Positions 8,455-17,249 of a stretch of 64,000 nucleotides of DNA are shown here, in pieces. The DNA lies in assembly GCF_018127745.1 (NCBI RefSeq), contig NZ_CP072333.1, positions 2,116,922-2,180,921 on the forward strand, written 5' to 3'. The first letter of the stretch is position 1, and each line of letters starts with the position of its first letter. A model generated the notes under the pieces. The model did no database searches and was not told the DNA's origin. It saw nothing but the letters and a program-made list of their open reading frames with translations. Position numbers and translations under genes: made by a program. Source of the stretch: Porphyromonas sp. oral taxon 275. GTDB taxonomy: Bacteria; Bacteroidota; Bacteroidia; Bacteroidales; Porphyromonadaceae.

Positions 8455-8476
8455 TGAGACTGATATCCCTCGCGGA
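8455..8476. repeat. Single unit of the 22-bp GATATCCCTCA repeat
   Basis: GAGACTGATATCCCTCGCGGAG matches the unit found in arrays elsewhere in the window. Confidence 0.6.
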
Positions 8477-8585
8477 GCCTCTCCCTATACCTCTGCCGTG
8501 CCGCAGCCTATCCCTAGGCGCGGGCGCAGCTGTCGCGCGGGCGACGAGCGAGGGTATAGGGGCTTCCTTTTGGCGAATGATTCCT

Positions 8586-8593
8586 TACCTTTG
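8586..8593 (+). promoter_or_regulatory. Candidate -7 box
   Basis: TACCTTTG fits the TAnnTTTG element, about 190 nt upstream of the gene at 8783. No clear -33 box was found. Confidence 0.35.
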
Positions 8594-8782
8594 CTCCTAG
8601 TCCTGAGAGCCGGTTCCGCAGCTTTTGCTCGCAGTGCGTTATGGGGAGGGAACTAGCTCTAGCTGGGGCTGGGGTAGCGCTGCTGCCCGAGCTTGGGCTC
8701 GGGCGGCTCCGACCTTGAGCCTGCCACTTCTGCGGGCTGAGCAAGGCTAGCCCTAGCGGGGGACGCATACGAAGGAAGCACT

Positions 8783-9361
8783 ATGATACGATTAGCTACT
8801 GCAGCCATCTACAGACGTATAGGCCGACGGATACCCTATGCCAAGCATACGGAGGCCTTGATGCTCCTCTGCAAGGAGGAGCAGGGGCCTGACTATGATG
8901 TGGACGGAGGCATCGCTCCAGATGCCGAGTGCCAGATAGCAGAGCTTGTATTGGGCGAGGGGTGGCAGTGCTTTGATCCCTCCTCGCAGGAGTTCTATCC
9001 CCACGTCATTACGACCCCTGGTATCTGCGGCGAGCGCTCATTGATGGAGGATCTGAAGGACGAACTCCTAGCGTACCGCATGCTAGAGCGCAAGCAAGCC
9101 CTTTTGCAAAAGCACGGGAAGGAGCTGAAGGCGCCCCTCCCCGCCGCCCCCATCCTGCTCCACGCCTACCTCGAGAAGAGCTACACCCAGGAGCTGATCA
9201 CTGCCCTATGTAGCCGCGGAGGGAGGTTCTTCTTGACGGGCATTGAGTATCCGCAGCCTGTGGGCTTCCTCCTCTTTCCCTCAGAGGACGAGGCCCACTG
9301 GATTGAGAGGCTCTCCCCCATGATAGACGAGTTGCGCCTCAAGGACGTTTACTCATTATAG
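8783..9361 (+). CDS. Conserved-looking protein of unknown function
   Basis: This 192-aa soluble protein has no signal peptide and no membrane segment. The start is MIRLATAAIYRRIGRR. The codon usage matches the GC-rich core genes around it and the reverse frames are poorer, so it is very likely a real gene. A central helical part (EDLKDELLAYRMLERKQALL) is followed by a possible alpha/beta domain (FFLTGIEYPQPVGFLLFP). I recognise no family. It is a single gene between the island boundary and the exbB operon, from which it is separated by 126 bp including a promoter. Confidence 0.75.
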   Translation: MIRLATAAIYRRIGRRIPYAKHTEALMLLCKEEQGPDYDVDGGIAPDAECQIAELVLGEGWQCFDPSSQEFYPHVITTPGICGERSLMEDLKDELLAYRMLERKQALLQKHGKELKAPLPAAPILLHAYLEKSYTQELITALCSRGGRFFLTGIEYPQPVGFLLFPSEDEAHWIERLSPMIDELRLKDVYSL

Positions 9362-9445
9362 GGCTACCAGCTCGGGCTTATCCCTTAGCTGAGAAGCCCC
9401 CTAGGGGCTATCGCCTTGCCCCTGAGGCATTCGCCGAATTCTCAG

Positions 9446-9453
9446 TATCTTTG
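9446..9453 (+). promoter_or_regulatory. Candidate -7 box for exbB operon
   Basis: TATCTTTG matches TAnnTTTG and lies 35 nt upstream of the GTG start of exbB. Confidence 0.6.
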
Positions 9454-9487
9454 CTTGATACTAAAACTATAAATAAGAAACTATCAC

Positions 9488-10168
9488 GTGGATACCACAG
9501 CAACAGCCGCACTGGCACAGACGCTGAGCGAGACCGCATCGACTCAGTCGCTCTCCATCCTTGACCTCGCTACCAAGGGCGGGTGGATCATGATCGTACT
9601 GCTCGTCCTCAGCCTCCTAGCGGTATACATCTTCGTCAGCAAGTTCATCCAGCTGCGCAAGGCCGGCGAGGAGGATAAGTACTTCGTCCAGCGCATCAAG
9701 GACTACGTCGTCGAGGGCAAGACGAGCTCCGCCATCAAGCTCTGTGAGGACACCGACACGCCCTATGCCCGCATGATCCACAAGGGGCTGCTGCGCATCG
9801 GCCGCCCTATGTCGGACATCCTGGTGATCGTGGAGAACGTCGGCAACGTTGAGGTCGGCCGCCTAGAGAAGGGTCTCCCCATCCTGGCTACCGTAGCCGC
9901 AGGGGCGCCGATGATCGGCTTCCTCGGGACGGTGACGGGGATGGTACGTGCCTTCTTCGATATGGCTAATGCAGGCTCGGGCGGCGTGGACGTCGCGCTG
10001 CTCTCGGGCGGGATCTATGAGGCCCTGGTGACGACCGTCGGGGGGCTCGTCGTAGGGATCATCGCCCTCTTTGCCTACAACTACCTCGTGGCCGAGCTCG
10101 ACAAGGTCGTGGGTAAGATGGAGGCGAAGACCGTCGAATTCATGGACCTGCTGAATGAGGTTCACTAA
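9488..10168 (+). CDS. exbB: ExbB/TolQ/MotA-family proton channel
   Basis: This 226-aa inner-membrane protein has three TM segments (about 33-53, 128-153, 170-193). The MotA/TolQ/ExbB motifs lie in the second half (PILATVAAGAPMIGFLGTVTGM; ALVTTVGGLVVGI). With ExbD it uses the proton gradient to energise TonB for transport through outer-membrane receptors such as the SusC proteins in this window. The chosen start is a GTG at 9488; the next in-frame ATG would remove the N-terminal periplasmic segment and cut into TM1. exbD follows after 11 nt. Confidence 0.93.
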   Translation: MDTTATAALAQTLSETASTQSLSILDLATKGGWIMIVLLVLSLLAVYIFVSKFIQLRKAGEEDKYFVQRIKDYVVEGKTSSAIKLCEDTDTPYARMIHKGLLRIGRPMSDILVIVENVGNVEVGRLEKGLPILATVAAGAPMIGFLGTVTGMVRAFFDMANAGSGGVDVALLSGGIYEALVTTVGGLVVGIIALFAYNYLVAELDKVVGKMEAKTVEFMDLLNEVH

Positions 10169-10179
10169 GGCTGGGTACG

Positions 10180-10611
10180 ATGGGACTCAAGCGTAAGACC
10201 AAGGTCTCCGAGACCTACAGCATGGCTTCGATGACGGACGTCATCTTCCTGCTGCTCATCTTCTTCCTCGTCACCAGTACGATCATCGTACCCAATACGA
10301 TCAAGGTGACGCTGCCTACCTCGGCACCCCAGTCGAGCCCTGAGCAGCCCGCGGCACGCATCACCGTGACGCCCGACCTGCACTACTACCTCGGTATCGA
10401 CCGTGAGGCCCCCGTCGAGCTGAGCCGCGAGGCCCTCGGCGAGCAGCTGGCGATCTTCGCAGCCGAGCATCCCGAGGCCTACGTCTCCATCCAGGCCGAT
10501 GAGAGCGTCCCCTACCGCGAGGTCGTAGGCGTCATCAATGCTGCGGCGACCTCCTCGCTGCGTGTGGTGCTTGCTACGCGCGCCGAGACCCCCAGCACCC
10601 CTACACGCTAG
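10180..10611 (+). CDS. exbD: ExbD/TolR-family energy-transducing protein
   Basis: This 143-aa protein has a short cytoplasmic N-terminus, one TM helix (about 18-38) that carries the conserved Asp in 'MASMTDVIFLLLIFFL', and a periplasmic domain. The Asp is the proton-carrying residue in this family. The gene lies between exbB and tonB in the same operon with gaps of 11 and 7 nt, so the three form one energy-transduction unit. Confidence 0.93.
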   Translation: MGLKRKTKVSETYSMASMTDVIFLLLIFFLVTSTIIVPNTIKVTLPTSAPQSSPEQPAARITVTPDLHYYLGIDREAPVELSREALGEQLAIFAAEHPEAYVSIQADESVPYREVVGVINAAATSSLRVVLATRAETPSTPTR

Positions 10612-10618
10612 CCTCCCT

Positions 10619-11461
10619 ATGGATCCTCAGGATAGATCTAGGATACAGCGCCGCGCCCTAGGCCTGGTCATCACCCTCGCGCTACACGGACTGCTCCTGG
10701 GGCTGCTGGCCTTCATGATGCTCCGTGTGGAGCGTCCGCAGCCCAAGCCTGTGGAGCTCCTCGTAGCGGTCAACGTGGGTAATGTCCCCCAGGCCTCTGG
10801 TGCCGAGGAGCCTGGCGGAGTGCAGACGCCCGAGCCGCAGCGGCAGGAGGTCTCTGCGCCTCCCGTCGTCGAGCCGCGTCCCCAGCCCGTCCAGCCCAAG
10901 GTGCGCCCCAAGACGCCTCCCGCCGAGCCCATCAAGACGCAGCAGCACGAGCCCAGCCTCCACGCCGCTGAGGTCGAGGCTCGCAAGGAGGCCGAGCGTC
11001 GCGCACGCGCTGAGGCGGAGGCCGCACGCCGTGCTGCAGCCGAGGCTGCCGCTCGTGAGGCCGCCCGCCAGCAGGTGGGGCGCTCCGTGGCAGGTGCCTT
11101 CGGCGCCCAGTCAGGCAAGGCTGGCTCACAGGGTACGGCTAGCTCGGGCTCGGGCAACCAAGGGAACCCCAACGGCAGTGCCGGCAGCTACGCGCTAGCA
11201 GGCCGCAGCGTGGTCAGCAACGGCGGTGTGCTGGCACGCCCCGCCACGAGCCGAGCTGTCGATGGCGTGGTCCGTGTACGTATCGTCGTCGATGGTGCGG
11301 GGCACGTGATGCGTGCTACCGTAGCTCAGGGGACGAACATCGCCGACACGAGCATCCGCAACGCAGCGCTCGCCGCAGCGCGAGCTACGCGCTTCAACGC
11401 TGTCGCTGGAGCCGAGGAGCAGGAGGGGATCATCACCTACCGCTTCAAGATCCAGGACTAG
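10619..11461 (+). CDS. tonB: TonB-family energy transducer
   Basis: The start is placed at the ATG 10619-10621 (MDPQDRSRIQRRALG), 7 nt after exbD. The frame is open further upstream but that part overlaps exbD. The 280-aa protein has one N-terminal TM helix (about 15-35), a long Pro-rich then Ala/Glu/Arg-rich linker (about 45-150) that spans the periplasm, a Gly/Ser stretch, and a C-terminal TonB domain (about 195-280: DGVVRVRIVVDGAGHV...AARATRFNAV...GIITYRFKIQD). It would couple the ExbB/ExbD motor to TonB-dependent receptors. Confidence 0.92.
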   Translation: MDPQDRSRIQRRALGLVITLALHGLLLGLLAFMMLRVERPQPKPVELLVAVNVGNVPQASGAEEPGGVQTPEPQRQEVSAPPVVEPRPQPVQPKVRPKTPPAEPIKTQQHEPSLHAAEVEARKEAERRARAEAEAARRAAAEAAAREAARQQVGRSVAGAFGAQSGKAGSQGTASSGSGNQGNPNGSAGSYALAGRSVVSNGGVLARPATSRAVDGVVRVRIVVDGAGHVMRATVAQGTNIADTSIRNAALAAARATRFNAVAGAEEQEGIITYRFKIQD

Positions 11462-11499
11462 CCCTCTTCTCTCTTACTACTTATAGACCCGTATCAACT

Positions 11500-12054
11500 A
11501 TGGCTAAGAACATCTATGTCTTCCTGGCCGAGGGCTTCGAGGAGATCGAGGCCGTGACGACCATCGACCTCCTGCGCCGCGCAGGACTCCCCACCCATAT
11601 CGTCGCCGTCGGGGATAGCCCCCGTGTGACGGGCGCCCATGGCATCGTCGTTCAGGGCGACGTGCTCGTCGACGAGGTCTACAGTGCCGACGTCCAGGCC
11701 CTGGTCCTCCCGGGAGGACTGCCTGGGGTGACGAACCTCAAGGCTTCGGCCAAGCTCCAGACGCTGCTCCAGGATGCTGCCCAGGCGGGCAAGTGGCTGG
11801 CCGCCATCTGCGCCGCGCCCTCCATCCTTGGCGAGCGGGGCTATCTCGAGGGACGCGAGGCTACGGCTTACCCAGGCTTCGAGCAGTACCTCACGGGCGC
11901 TGCAGCACAGCCGCTGGGGGTCGTTCGCTCAGGCAACATCATCACGGGGCGCAGCGCAGGCTCGACCGTTGACTTTGCCCTTGAGCTCATCAAGGCCATC
12001 GAGGGAGAGGACAAGGCAGCCGAAGTCGCTCGCGCTATCGTCTACCAGCGATGA
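11500..12054 (+). CDS. DJ-1/PfpI (YajL-like) family protein
   Basis: This 184-aa protein covers the whole DJ-1 fold. The conserved acidic residue is in AEGFEEIEA (about 10-18), and the nucleophilic Cys104 lies at the elbow AAICAAP. This family includes YajL, DJ-1 and related protective or chaperone-like proteins; the exact reaction is debated. It follows tonB by 38 nt and overlaps the MazG-like gene by 4 nt (ATGA), so both are probably translated together. Confidence 0.88.
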   Translation: MAKNIYVFLAEGFEEIEAVTTIDLLRRAGLPTHIVAVGDSPRVTGAHGIVVQGDVLVDEVYSADVQALVLPGGLPGVTNLKASAKLQTLLQDAAQAGKWLAAICAAPSILGERGYLEGREATAYPGFEQYLTGAAAQPLGVVRSGNIITGRSAGSTVDFALELIKAIEGEDKAAEVARAIVYQR

Positions 12055-12392
12055 GCCTCGAGGAAGCGCAGCGCGCCGTAGATACCTGGATCCAGGAGTA
12101 CGGCGTCCGCTACTTCTCCCCGCTGACCAATATGGCCATCCTCACCGAGGAGGTCGGGGAGGTCGCTCGCCTCATGGCGCGCCAGTACGGCGACCAGAGC
12201 TCCAAGCCCAGCGACGAGGGACGCCAGCTCGGCGATGAGCTAGCCGACGTCCTCTGGGTCGTGCTGTGCCTGGCGAACCAGACGGGGGTGAACCTCACCG
12301 AGGCCTTCGCCCGCAATCTGGAGAAGAAGACGCAGCGCGACGCCACACGCCACCACGACAATCCTAAGCTACGCCCCCAGGAGGGCGAATAA
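12051..12392 (+). CDS. MazG-like nucleotide pyrophosphohydrolase
   Basis: This 113-aa protein has the MazG metal-binding pattern: EEVGE at about 27-31 and DELADVLW at about 62-69. The family hydrolyses nucleoside triphosphates or modified dNTPs to monophosphates and pyrophosphate. It is a single-domain protein, much shorter than E. coli MazG. The start ATG overlaps the stop codon of the DJ-1 gene. A hairpin at 12397-12432 follows the stop. Confidence 0.88.
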   Translation: MSLEEAQRAVDTWIQEYGVRYFSPLTNMAILTEEVGEVARLMARQYGDQSSKPSDEGRQLGDELADVLWVVLCLANQTGVNLTEAFARNLEKKTQRDATRHHDNPKLRPQEGE

Positions 12393-12396
12393 GACA

Positions 12397-12432
12397 AGGG
12401 CAGCCCTCCGCACACATGGCGGTGGCTGCCCT
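12397..12432 (+). terminator. Hairpin after the MazG-like gene
   Basis: AGGGCAGCC (12397-12405) pairs with GGCTGCCCT (12424-12432). There is no clean T-run, so it may be a weak terminator or a spacer between the MazG-like gene and deoC. Confidence 0.5.
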
Positions 12433-12452
12433 ACATTCATTAAACTATTACT

Positions 12453-13328
12453 ATGGTAGAGACCAATCACAGCAAGTATCAGGAGGCCTTCGACGCCTTC
12501 GCCCCCGCGCTTACGCTCGCCGAGATCGAGCAGCGTGTGGCCAAGATCCTCAGCGAGCGCTACGAGGCCAACAACTGCGCCGAGGTCAAGAAGTTCCTCC
12601 ACTCCACGATCGACCTGACGACGCTCACGGCACGCGATACCGAGGCCAGCGTCGCCGAGCTGGTAAGCCGTGTCAATGACTTCGAGGGCACGGAGGATAT
12701 CCCCAGCGTCGCCGCCATCTGCGTCTACCCCAACTTCGTCAAGACCGTGCGTGAGCTGCTGACCGACGAGTCCGTGCAGGTGGCCTGCGTCAGCGGCTGC
12801 TTCCCCGCCAGCCAGAGCTTTATCGAGGTCAAGATCGCGGAGACCGCCCTGGCTATCGCAGCGGGCGCAGACGAGATCGACATCGTGCTCAACCTCGGGG
12901 CCTTCCTCGCAGGTGACTACAGCGAGGCCGCTACCGAGATCGAGGAGCAGAAGGCGACGGCACGCGATGCGCGCCTCAAGGTCATCCTCGAGACGGGCGC
13001 CCTGCGTGAGCCCGAGGCCATCCGTCGTGCTGCTATCCTAGCGCTCTTCGCCGAGGCGGACTTCCTCAAGACCTCGACGGGCAAGGAATATCCTGGGGCT
13101 GACCTCGTAGCCGCCTACATCCTCTGCTCGGTGCTGCGCGAGTACCACGAGAAGTATGGCCAGCTGCGTGGGGTGAAGTTCAGCGGCGGCATCCGTACGC
13201 CCGAGGATGCGGTGAAGTACTACTGCATCGTCGAGGCCGTGCTGGGCAAGGAGTGGCTGACCAACGAGCTCTTCCGTATCGGCGCCTCCAGCCTCGTCGA
13301 GAGCCTCGAGCGCGAGCTCGTCGGCTAG
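12453..13328 (+). CDS. deoC: Deoxyribose-phosphate aldolase
   Basis: This 291-aa TIM-barrel enzyme cleaves 2-deoxyribose 5-phosphate to glyceraldehyde 3-phosphate and acetaldehyde in nucleoside salvage. The Schiff-base lysine is K206 in FLKTSTG. The phosphate-binding/second lysine motif is VKFSGGIRT (about 243-251), and the 'GADEIDIVLN' strand is also typical. It is longer than E. coli DeoC (259 aa) at the N-terminus. It comes 60 nt after the MazG-like gene, also a nucleotide-handling protein. Confidence 0.93.
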   Translation: MVETNHSKYQEAFDAFAPALTLAEIEQRVAKILSERYEANNCAEVKKFLHSTIDLTTLTARDTEASVAELVSRVNDFEGTEDIPSVAAICVYPNFVKTVRELLTDESVQVACVSGCFPASQSFIEVKIAETALAIAAGADEIDIVLNLGAFLAGDYSEAATEIEEQKATARDARLKVILETGALREPEAIRRAAILALFAEADFLKTSTGKEYPGADLVAAYILCSVLREYHEKYGQLRGVKFSGGIRTPEDAVKYYCIVEAVLGKEWLTNELFRIGASSLVESLERELVG

Positions 13329-13510
13329 CCTCACCGCCGGCCGCGATCCCTAAGGGCTGCTTCTCCGCCTCCATCCGCAGCATGTAGCCAGCCAAGCACT
13401 GCAGCGCGCAGCGTATAAGGCCCGCACCGCCGCGCCCACGTGTAGCATATAGCTAGCCTAGCACCACGACGTGCCACCGTCCGACCGCGGCCTGCCTCGC
13501 AGCCCAATAG

Positions 13511-13559
13511 AAACGACAAGGACCTCTAGGAGCATCGCTCCTAGAGGTCCTTGTCGTTT
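13511..13559 (-). terminator. Terminator of tRNA-Lys (and of deoC)
   Basis: A perfect 23-bp stem (13511-13533 with 13537-13559) has a 3-nt loop. On the minus strand it is followed by TTTCTATT, and it begins 1 nt past the tRNA 3' end. It can also serve the convergent deoC transcript. Confidence 0.8.
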
Positions 13560-13560
13560 G

Positions 13561-13633
13561 TGAACCAGCTGGGGTTCGAACCCAGGACCCCATCCTTAAA
13601 AGGGATGTGCTCTACCGACTGAGCTACTAGTTC
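13561..13633 (-). tRNA. tRNA-Lys(TTT)
   Basis: A full cloverleaf is visible: acceptor GAACTAG/CTGGTTC, D-arm GCTC...GAGC, anticodon stem CATCC/GGATG with loop CTTTTAA (anticodon TTT), T-arm CTGGG-TTCGAAC-CCCAG, and discriminator A. The CCA end is not encoded. Confidence 0.97.
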
Positions 13634-13687
13634 TACCTTAATTCAAGCCACGTGCTCCCCTTGCGGCGTAGGCGTAACTTGCGAGGG

Positions 13688-13695
13688 CAAAGATA
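13688..13695 (-). promoter_or_regulatory. Candidate -7 box for tRNA-Lys
   Basis: TATCTTTG on the minus strand lies 55 nt before the tRNA 5' end. Confidence 0.55.
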
Positions 13696-13879
13696 CGTAA
13701 AGATTGCCAAAAGCGCAAGCTAGCCCGCCACGAGAGCATGGACTGGGGAAGGCTAGCAGATGACTGATTGCGCTGGGAGGGGCAAGGGTTTAGTCCTTTG
13801 TCTATTCGCTTGCTCCGCCCTTGCACCTCCAGCCCTCCAGCTTTAGCTCGCTTCGCAGCCTAACCCCGCGGCTTCGTCC

Positions 13880-13962
13880 CCCTTATCCCTCAGCCCCGCG
13901 GCTGATATCCCTCACGGCTCTGACGGACGTCCCTCACGGGGCTGAGGGATATCGGTCAGGAA
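13880..13962. repeat. 22-bp GATATCCCTCA repeat array
   Basis: About four units are seen, including GACGGACGTCCCTCACGGGG. The array ends in a reversed unit, GCTGAGGGATATCGGTCAG, as in the arrays at 17.5 and 30.0 kb. Confidence 0.75.
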
Positions 13963-14081
13963 GCAGAGGGGTATGCATCAACACTGTGCTCTTTTGGGGT
14001 CGTGGCGAAGCAAGTTGTAAGGGAGGGGATGCGTCAGGCCTGCCGTAGCAGGGCTAGGACGCGCTTCGTAGTTATAAAGTG

Positions 14082-14118
14082 CAAGGCCCCGCAGCTCGTG
14101 TCGAGCTACGGGGCCTTG
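14082..14118 (-). terminator. Terminator of rpoD
   Basis: A 17-bp stem with one mismatch (14082-14098 with 14102-14118) has a 3-nt loop and lies 59 nt past the rpoD stop codon. Confidence 0.65.
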
Positions 14119-14176
14119 GCCTTAGGGGGGGAGGCGAGCGTCCTTCGGATGGGACGGGCGCCTCGCGGGGATGGGG

Positions 14177-15034
14177 CTAGAGGTACTGCTTGAGCGCCTC
14201 GCAGTTGGTGCCGTGGCGGAGGCTGCGGACACCCTTCTCCTTGATCTGACGGACGCGCTCGCGGGTCAGACCGAACTTCAGGCCGATCTCCTCCAGCGTC
14301 ATCTCGCCGCCGCCGTGCAGGCCGAAGGCCAGCTTGATGATCTCGGCGTCGCGCTGGGGCAGGCTCGAGAGGACGTGGTCGATCTCGCGGGAGAGGGACT
14401 CGCGCATCAGCGCCTGATCGGTCTTGGGCATGTCGTCGCTGCTCATCGTGTCCAGCAGCGTATTGTCCTCGCCCTCGGCCAACGGTGCGTCCACCGAGAT
14501 GGAGCGGCCAGAGATCTTCAGTACCTCCGAGATCTTCTCCTCGGGGATGTCCAGCTCGACGGAGAGCTCCTCGGGGCTAGGCTTGCGCTGGTGCTCCTGC
14601 TCGAAGCGGGCGATGGCCTTGGTGATCTTATTGAGCGTCCCCACCTGGTTGAGCGGGAGACGGACGATACGGGCGTTCTCGGCGATGGCCTGGAGGATAG
14701 ACTGACGGATCCACCACACAGCGTAGGAGATGAACTTGAAGCCTCGCGTCTCGTCGAACTTCTCCGCCGCCTTGATCAGCCCCAGGTTGCCCTCCTCGAT
14801 GAGGTCGACGAGCTCAAGGCCTTGGTTCTGGTACTGCTTGGCGACAGAGACGACGAAGCGGAGGTTGGCACGCACCATACGGTCCAGAGCACGGCGGTTC
14901 CCCTGCTTGATCTTCTGGGCGAGCTCTACCTCCTGGTCTATGGTCAGTAGTTCCTCACGCCCTATCTCCAGCAGGTAGCGGTCTAGGTCCTCAGTACGGC
15001 GGGTGATGGTCGCTGCGATCTTGATCTGTCTCAT
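14177..15034 (-). CDS. rpoD: Primary sigma factor, sigma-70 family
   Basis: This 285-aa protein has regions 1.2 to 4.2 but lacks the long region 1.1 and the non-conserved insert, as in sigma-ABfr of Bacteroidetes. Region 2 (core binding and -10 recognition) has [18 protein letters not shown] and [13 protein letters not shown]. Region 4 has the [24 protein letters not shown]. It is the housekeeping factor expected to read the TTTG/TAnnTTTG promoters found throughout the window. A TATCTTTG box lies upstream at 15139-15146. Confidence 0.95.
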   Translation of the reverse strand: MRQIKIAATITRRTEDLDRYLLEIGREELLTIDQEVELAQKIKQGNRRALDRMVRANLRFVVSVAKQYQNQGLELVDLIEEGNLGLIKAAEKFDETRGFKFISYAVWWIRQSILQAIAENARIVRLPLNQVGTLNKITKAIARFEQEHQRKPSPEELSVELDIPEEKISEVLKISGRSISVDAPLAEGEDNTLLDTMSSDDMPKTDQALMRESLSREIDHVLSSLPQRDAEIIKLAFGLHGGGEMTLEEIGLKFGLTRERVRQIKEKGVRSLRHGTNCEALKQYL

Positions 15035-15138
15035 CGTGTATCTCTATGTCTTATATGTCTTCGTCTAAAGTGGTGGAGGCCCCAGCGCGGGGATAGGTCA
15101 GGCTAGCGCCTACCGATTCGCTGGGCTCGAAATAGGCG

Positions 15139-15146
15139 CAAAGATA
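15139..15146 (-). promoter_or_regulatory. Candidate -7 box for rpoD
   Basis: TATCTTTG on the minus strand lies 105 nt upstream of the rpoD start codon. Confidence 0.5.
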
Positions 15147-15251
15147 ACAAATATATGCTACACTGAGATGCTAGCGCTGGGCTTCCTCCGTAGTAGAGAC
15201 AGCTCGCGCGCGGAGAATGTTCACCGAGCTAAGGCGCTGGTGGAGCCTCGG

Positions 15252-15956
15252 CTAGAAGAGCGTATAGCCGAGGCTCAGCCACGAGGTCGTGGTGCGCAGG
15301 CTCGACCTGCGAGGAGCGTCCTGCCAGATGTTGGTGAGGCCCTGCTCGATGCCGAGGCGTAGGAAGAAGCTCCCCAGCTCGAGCTTCGCCGCTAGGTGTA
15401 GGGCGAGGTCTCGCTCCTTGAGGCTGAGGCTCGGGCGCTGCTCCTCGGGGAGCCGGTAGGGATCATAGTCTGCCGTGGCACTCCGCTCGCTGTGGGAGGC
15501 GGCGCGGTAGCTGTAGCTGCCGCCGAGGGCGCTATTGTAGGACAGGCCGAGCTCACCGCTCACGCCCGCCCCGACGAAGGGCACTGCTAGGCGCATCCCC
15601 ACCGCGACGGGGATGCTGAGGTACTGCAGGCGGAGCTGCTCCGTACCCGTGAGCCCCTGCGCCCCGAGCTCCAGCGGACGGCTGCCCCTACGGCTAAGCT
15701 CGTTATTAGCTCCGAGCTGCTGATAGTAGAGCCCCGCGGAGATGTAGGTCAAGGGCCCCAGTGAGAGCTCAAGGCCTGCACCCGCCCTTAGCCCTTGGAT
15801 GCCGCCGAGCGGGCCCGAGCTTCCAGACTGCGTCATACGGAGGTTCGCCGAGCTCATCCCGAGCTCGAGGCTAGGCCGCAGGAAGGGGTTCTGCGCCCCC
15901 AGCGGGAGGCTGAGGAGGAGCGCCCCAAGGGCCAGGAGCGTACGTAGGCTGATCAT
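15252..15956 (-). CDS. Outer-membrane beta-barrel protein (PorT-like fold)
   Basis: This 234-aa protein has a signal peptide (about 1-21, ending PLGAQ) and alternating hydrophobic strands ending in 'TTSWLSLGYTLF', with a C-terminal aromatic residue as in outer-membrane barrels. Strands such as LTYISAGLYYQQLG and LALHLAAKLELGSFFLRLG fit an 8-stranded OmpW/PorT-like barrel. The function is unknown. It is 50 nt downstream of corA on the same strand and may be co-transcribed. The PorT label describes the fold only and makes no claim about type IX secretion. Confidence 0.7.
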   Translation of the reverse strand: MISLRTLLALGALLLSLPLGAQNPFLRPSLELGMSSANLRMTQSGSSGPLGGIQGLRAGAGLELSLGPLTYISAGLYYQQLGANNELSRRGSRPLELGAQGLTGTEQLRLQYLSIPVAVGMRLAVPFVGAGVSGELGLSYNSALGGSYSYRAASHSERSATADYDPYRLPEEQRPSLSLKERDLALHLAAKLELGSFFLRLGIEQGLTNIWQDAPRRSSLRTTTSWLSLGYTLF

Positions 15957-16005
15957 GAGAGGGGGCTCTGAGGCTAAGGGCTACCGTCGGGCCACGAGGC
16001 CGCGA

Positions 16006-16950
16006 CTAGAACCACTTGATCTTGCGGAAGAGGAAGAAGGCGATCCCCGAGATCATGACCGAGACGCAGAAAATGAAGAGGAAGGCCCAGTGCCAGTCCC
16101 CCAGGTAGACATCAACGTTCATCCCGAAGAAGCTGGAGATCATCGTCGGTATGGTCAGCACGATGGAGATGCTGGTCATACGCTTCATGATGGTATTGAC
16201 ATTGTTGGAGATGATGTTGGCCGAGGCGTCCATCATGCTGGTCACGATGTCGGTGTAGATATTGATGGTGTTGTAGGCCTGCCTTAGCTCGATACTCACG
16301 TCCTCGAAGAGGTCGGGGTCGACCTGGCTACTGCGCGAGGTCGTGCGCAGACGCCCCAGCATGGCTTCATTCCCACGGATCGAGGTGCTGAAGTAGACGA
16401 GCGATCGTTGCAGGCGCATGATGCGCAGCAGGTCCTCATTACGGATGCTCTGCTCTAGCTCCTTCTCCGCGCGGTTGATCTCGAGGTACATCAGCTTCAG
16501 GTACTTCAGGAACCAAACGGCCGAGGAGTAGATCATGCGCGTGATGAACTCCGTGGGGTTGGTGATGGCGATCCCCTTGCGGCGGATGTGATTGACGAAG
16601 TCGGGGAGCATCTGCGTGCGGCGGTAGCAGACCGAGACGATGGCCTTGGGGCCCGAGATGATCCCTATAGGCACCGTCTGGTAGGGCATGCCCTGCCCGC
16701 CGCCGTCCATGGGGATGCGGAGGATGGTCAGCAGCCAGTCGTCCTCGCGCTCCGCTCGGGGGCGCTCGTCGATATCGGCGATGTCGGAGAGGAATTCGCG
16801 GGGGATGCCTAGCTCCTTAGTGAGGAAGAGGAAGTCCTCCTCGTCGGGGCACTCTACATTGACCCAGCACTGGGGCTGGTACTGGCTGATCTCGGGGAGA
16901 CCGTCCGCTAGGCTCAGGAAGCTCTTCATATACTCGGGGCGAGCCAGCAC
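16006..16950 (-). CDS. corA: CorA-family divalent cation (Mg2+) channel
   Basis: This 314-aa protein has a large cytoplasmic domain with a coiled-coil stalk (about 165-245) and two C-terminal TM helices (about 255-275 and 285-307). The signature GMN is in 'SSFFGMNVDVYLGDWHW'. The family forms pentameric Mg2+ channels in the inner membrane. A TACCTTTG box 300 nt upstream suggests a long 5' leader (see findings). An alternative start at Met8 (MKSFLSLADG) is also good. Confidence 0.92.
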   Translation of the reverse strand: MLARPEYMKSFLSLADGLPEISQYQPQCWVNVECPDEEDFLFLTKELGIPREFLSDIADIDERPRAEREDDWLLTILRIPMDGGGQGMPYQTVPIGIISGPKAIVSVCYRRTQMLPDFVNHIRRKGIAITNPTEFITRMIYSSAVWFLKYLKLMYLEINRAEKELEQSIRNEDLLRIMRLQRSLVYFSTSIRGNEAMLGRLRTTSRSSQVDPDLFEDVSIELRQAYNTINIYTDIVTSMMDASANIISNNVNTIMKRMTSISIVLTIPTMISSFFGMNVDVYLGDWHWAFLFIFCVSVMISGIAFFLFRKIKWF

Positions 16951-17249
16951 CTCGTGGCGAAGCGCTGCGCTACTATATATATGTCGTTGGGTGGGGATAT
17001 AGGGTACAGGGGGATCGTCCGTGGGACGGAGCCCCAGACGGGCTGGGGCGGTGGTCTCTCTGGGCGGGCTGTCCCTACTGGAGCTCGAGCGTGTCGGGGG
17101 TCTCTATAGGGTGCAGACGACCAGGAGCAGGCGCATCGTCATGCGCTCATCCGGAGGGAGGGAGTCGTCCATACGCTAGTCTATAGAGTGATACTTGTTC
17201 CTTGCGGTCAAGGCGAGCTACCCAGCTCAGAGCCTTGCCTGTTGCGAGG

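Larger units (their letters stand above)
7566..8782. other. Gap between cusA and the first core gene
   Basis: No intact gene is seen. The stretch contains a possible cusA promoter, a broken XRE-type HTH gene (7718-7919) with open frame continuing upstream to about 8075, a 50-bp palindrome (8113-8162), the right copy of the 14-bp repeat (8391-8404), a strong terminator hairpin (8407-8443), one 22-bp repeat unit (8455-8476) and a candidate promoter for the next gene. Base composition changes from AT-richer to GC-rich at about 8400. Confidence 0.6.
13329..14176. other. Gap between deoC and rpoD ends
   Basis: This convergent region holds a leftward tRNA-Lys with its own promoter and terminator, a 22-bp repeat array (13880-13962) and the rpoD terminator (14082-14118). 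Short open frames here show no protein-like character. Confidence 0.6.

Noticed and set aside
14171..14950. 259-codon plus-strand frame opposite rpoD
   Set aside because: Shadow of the sigma factor gene.
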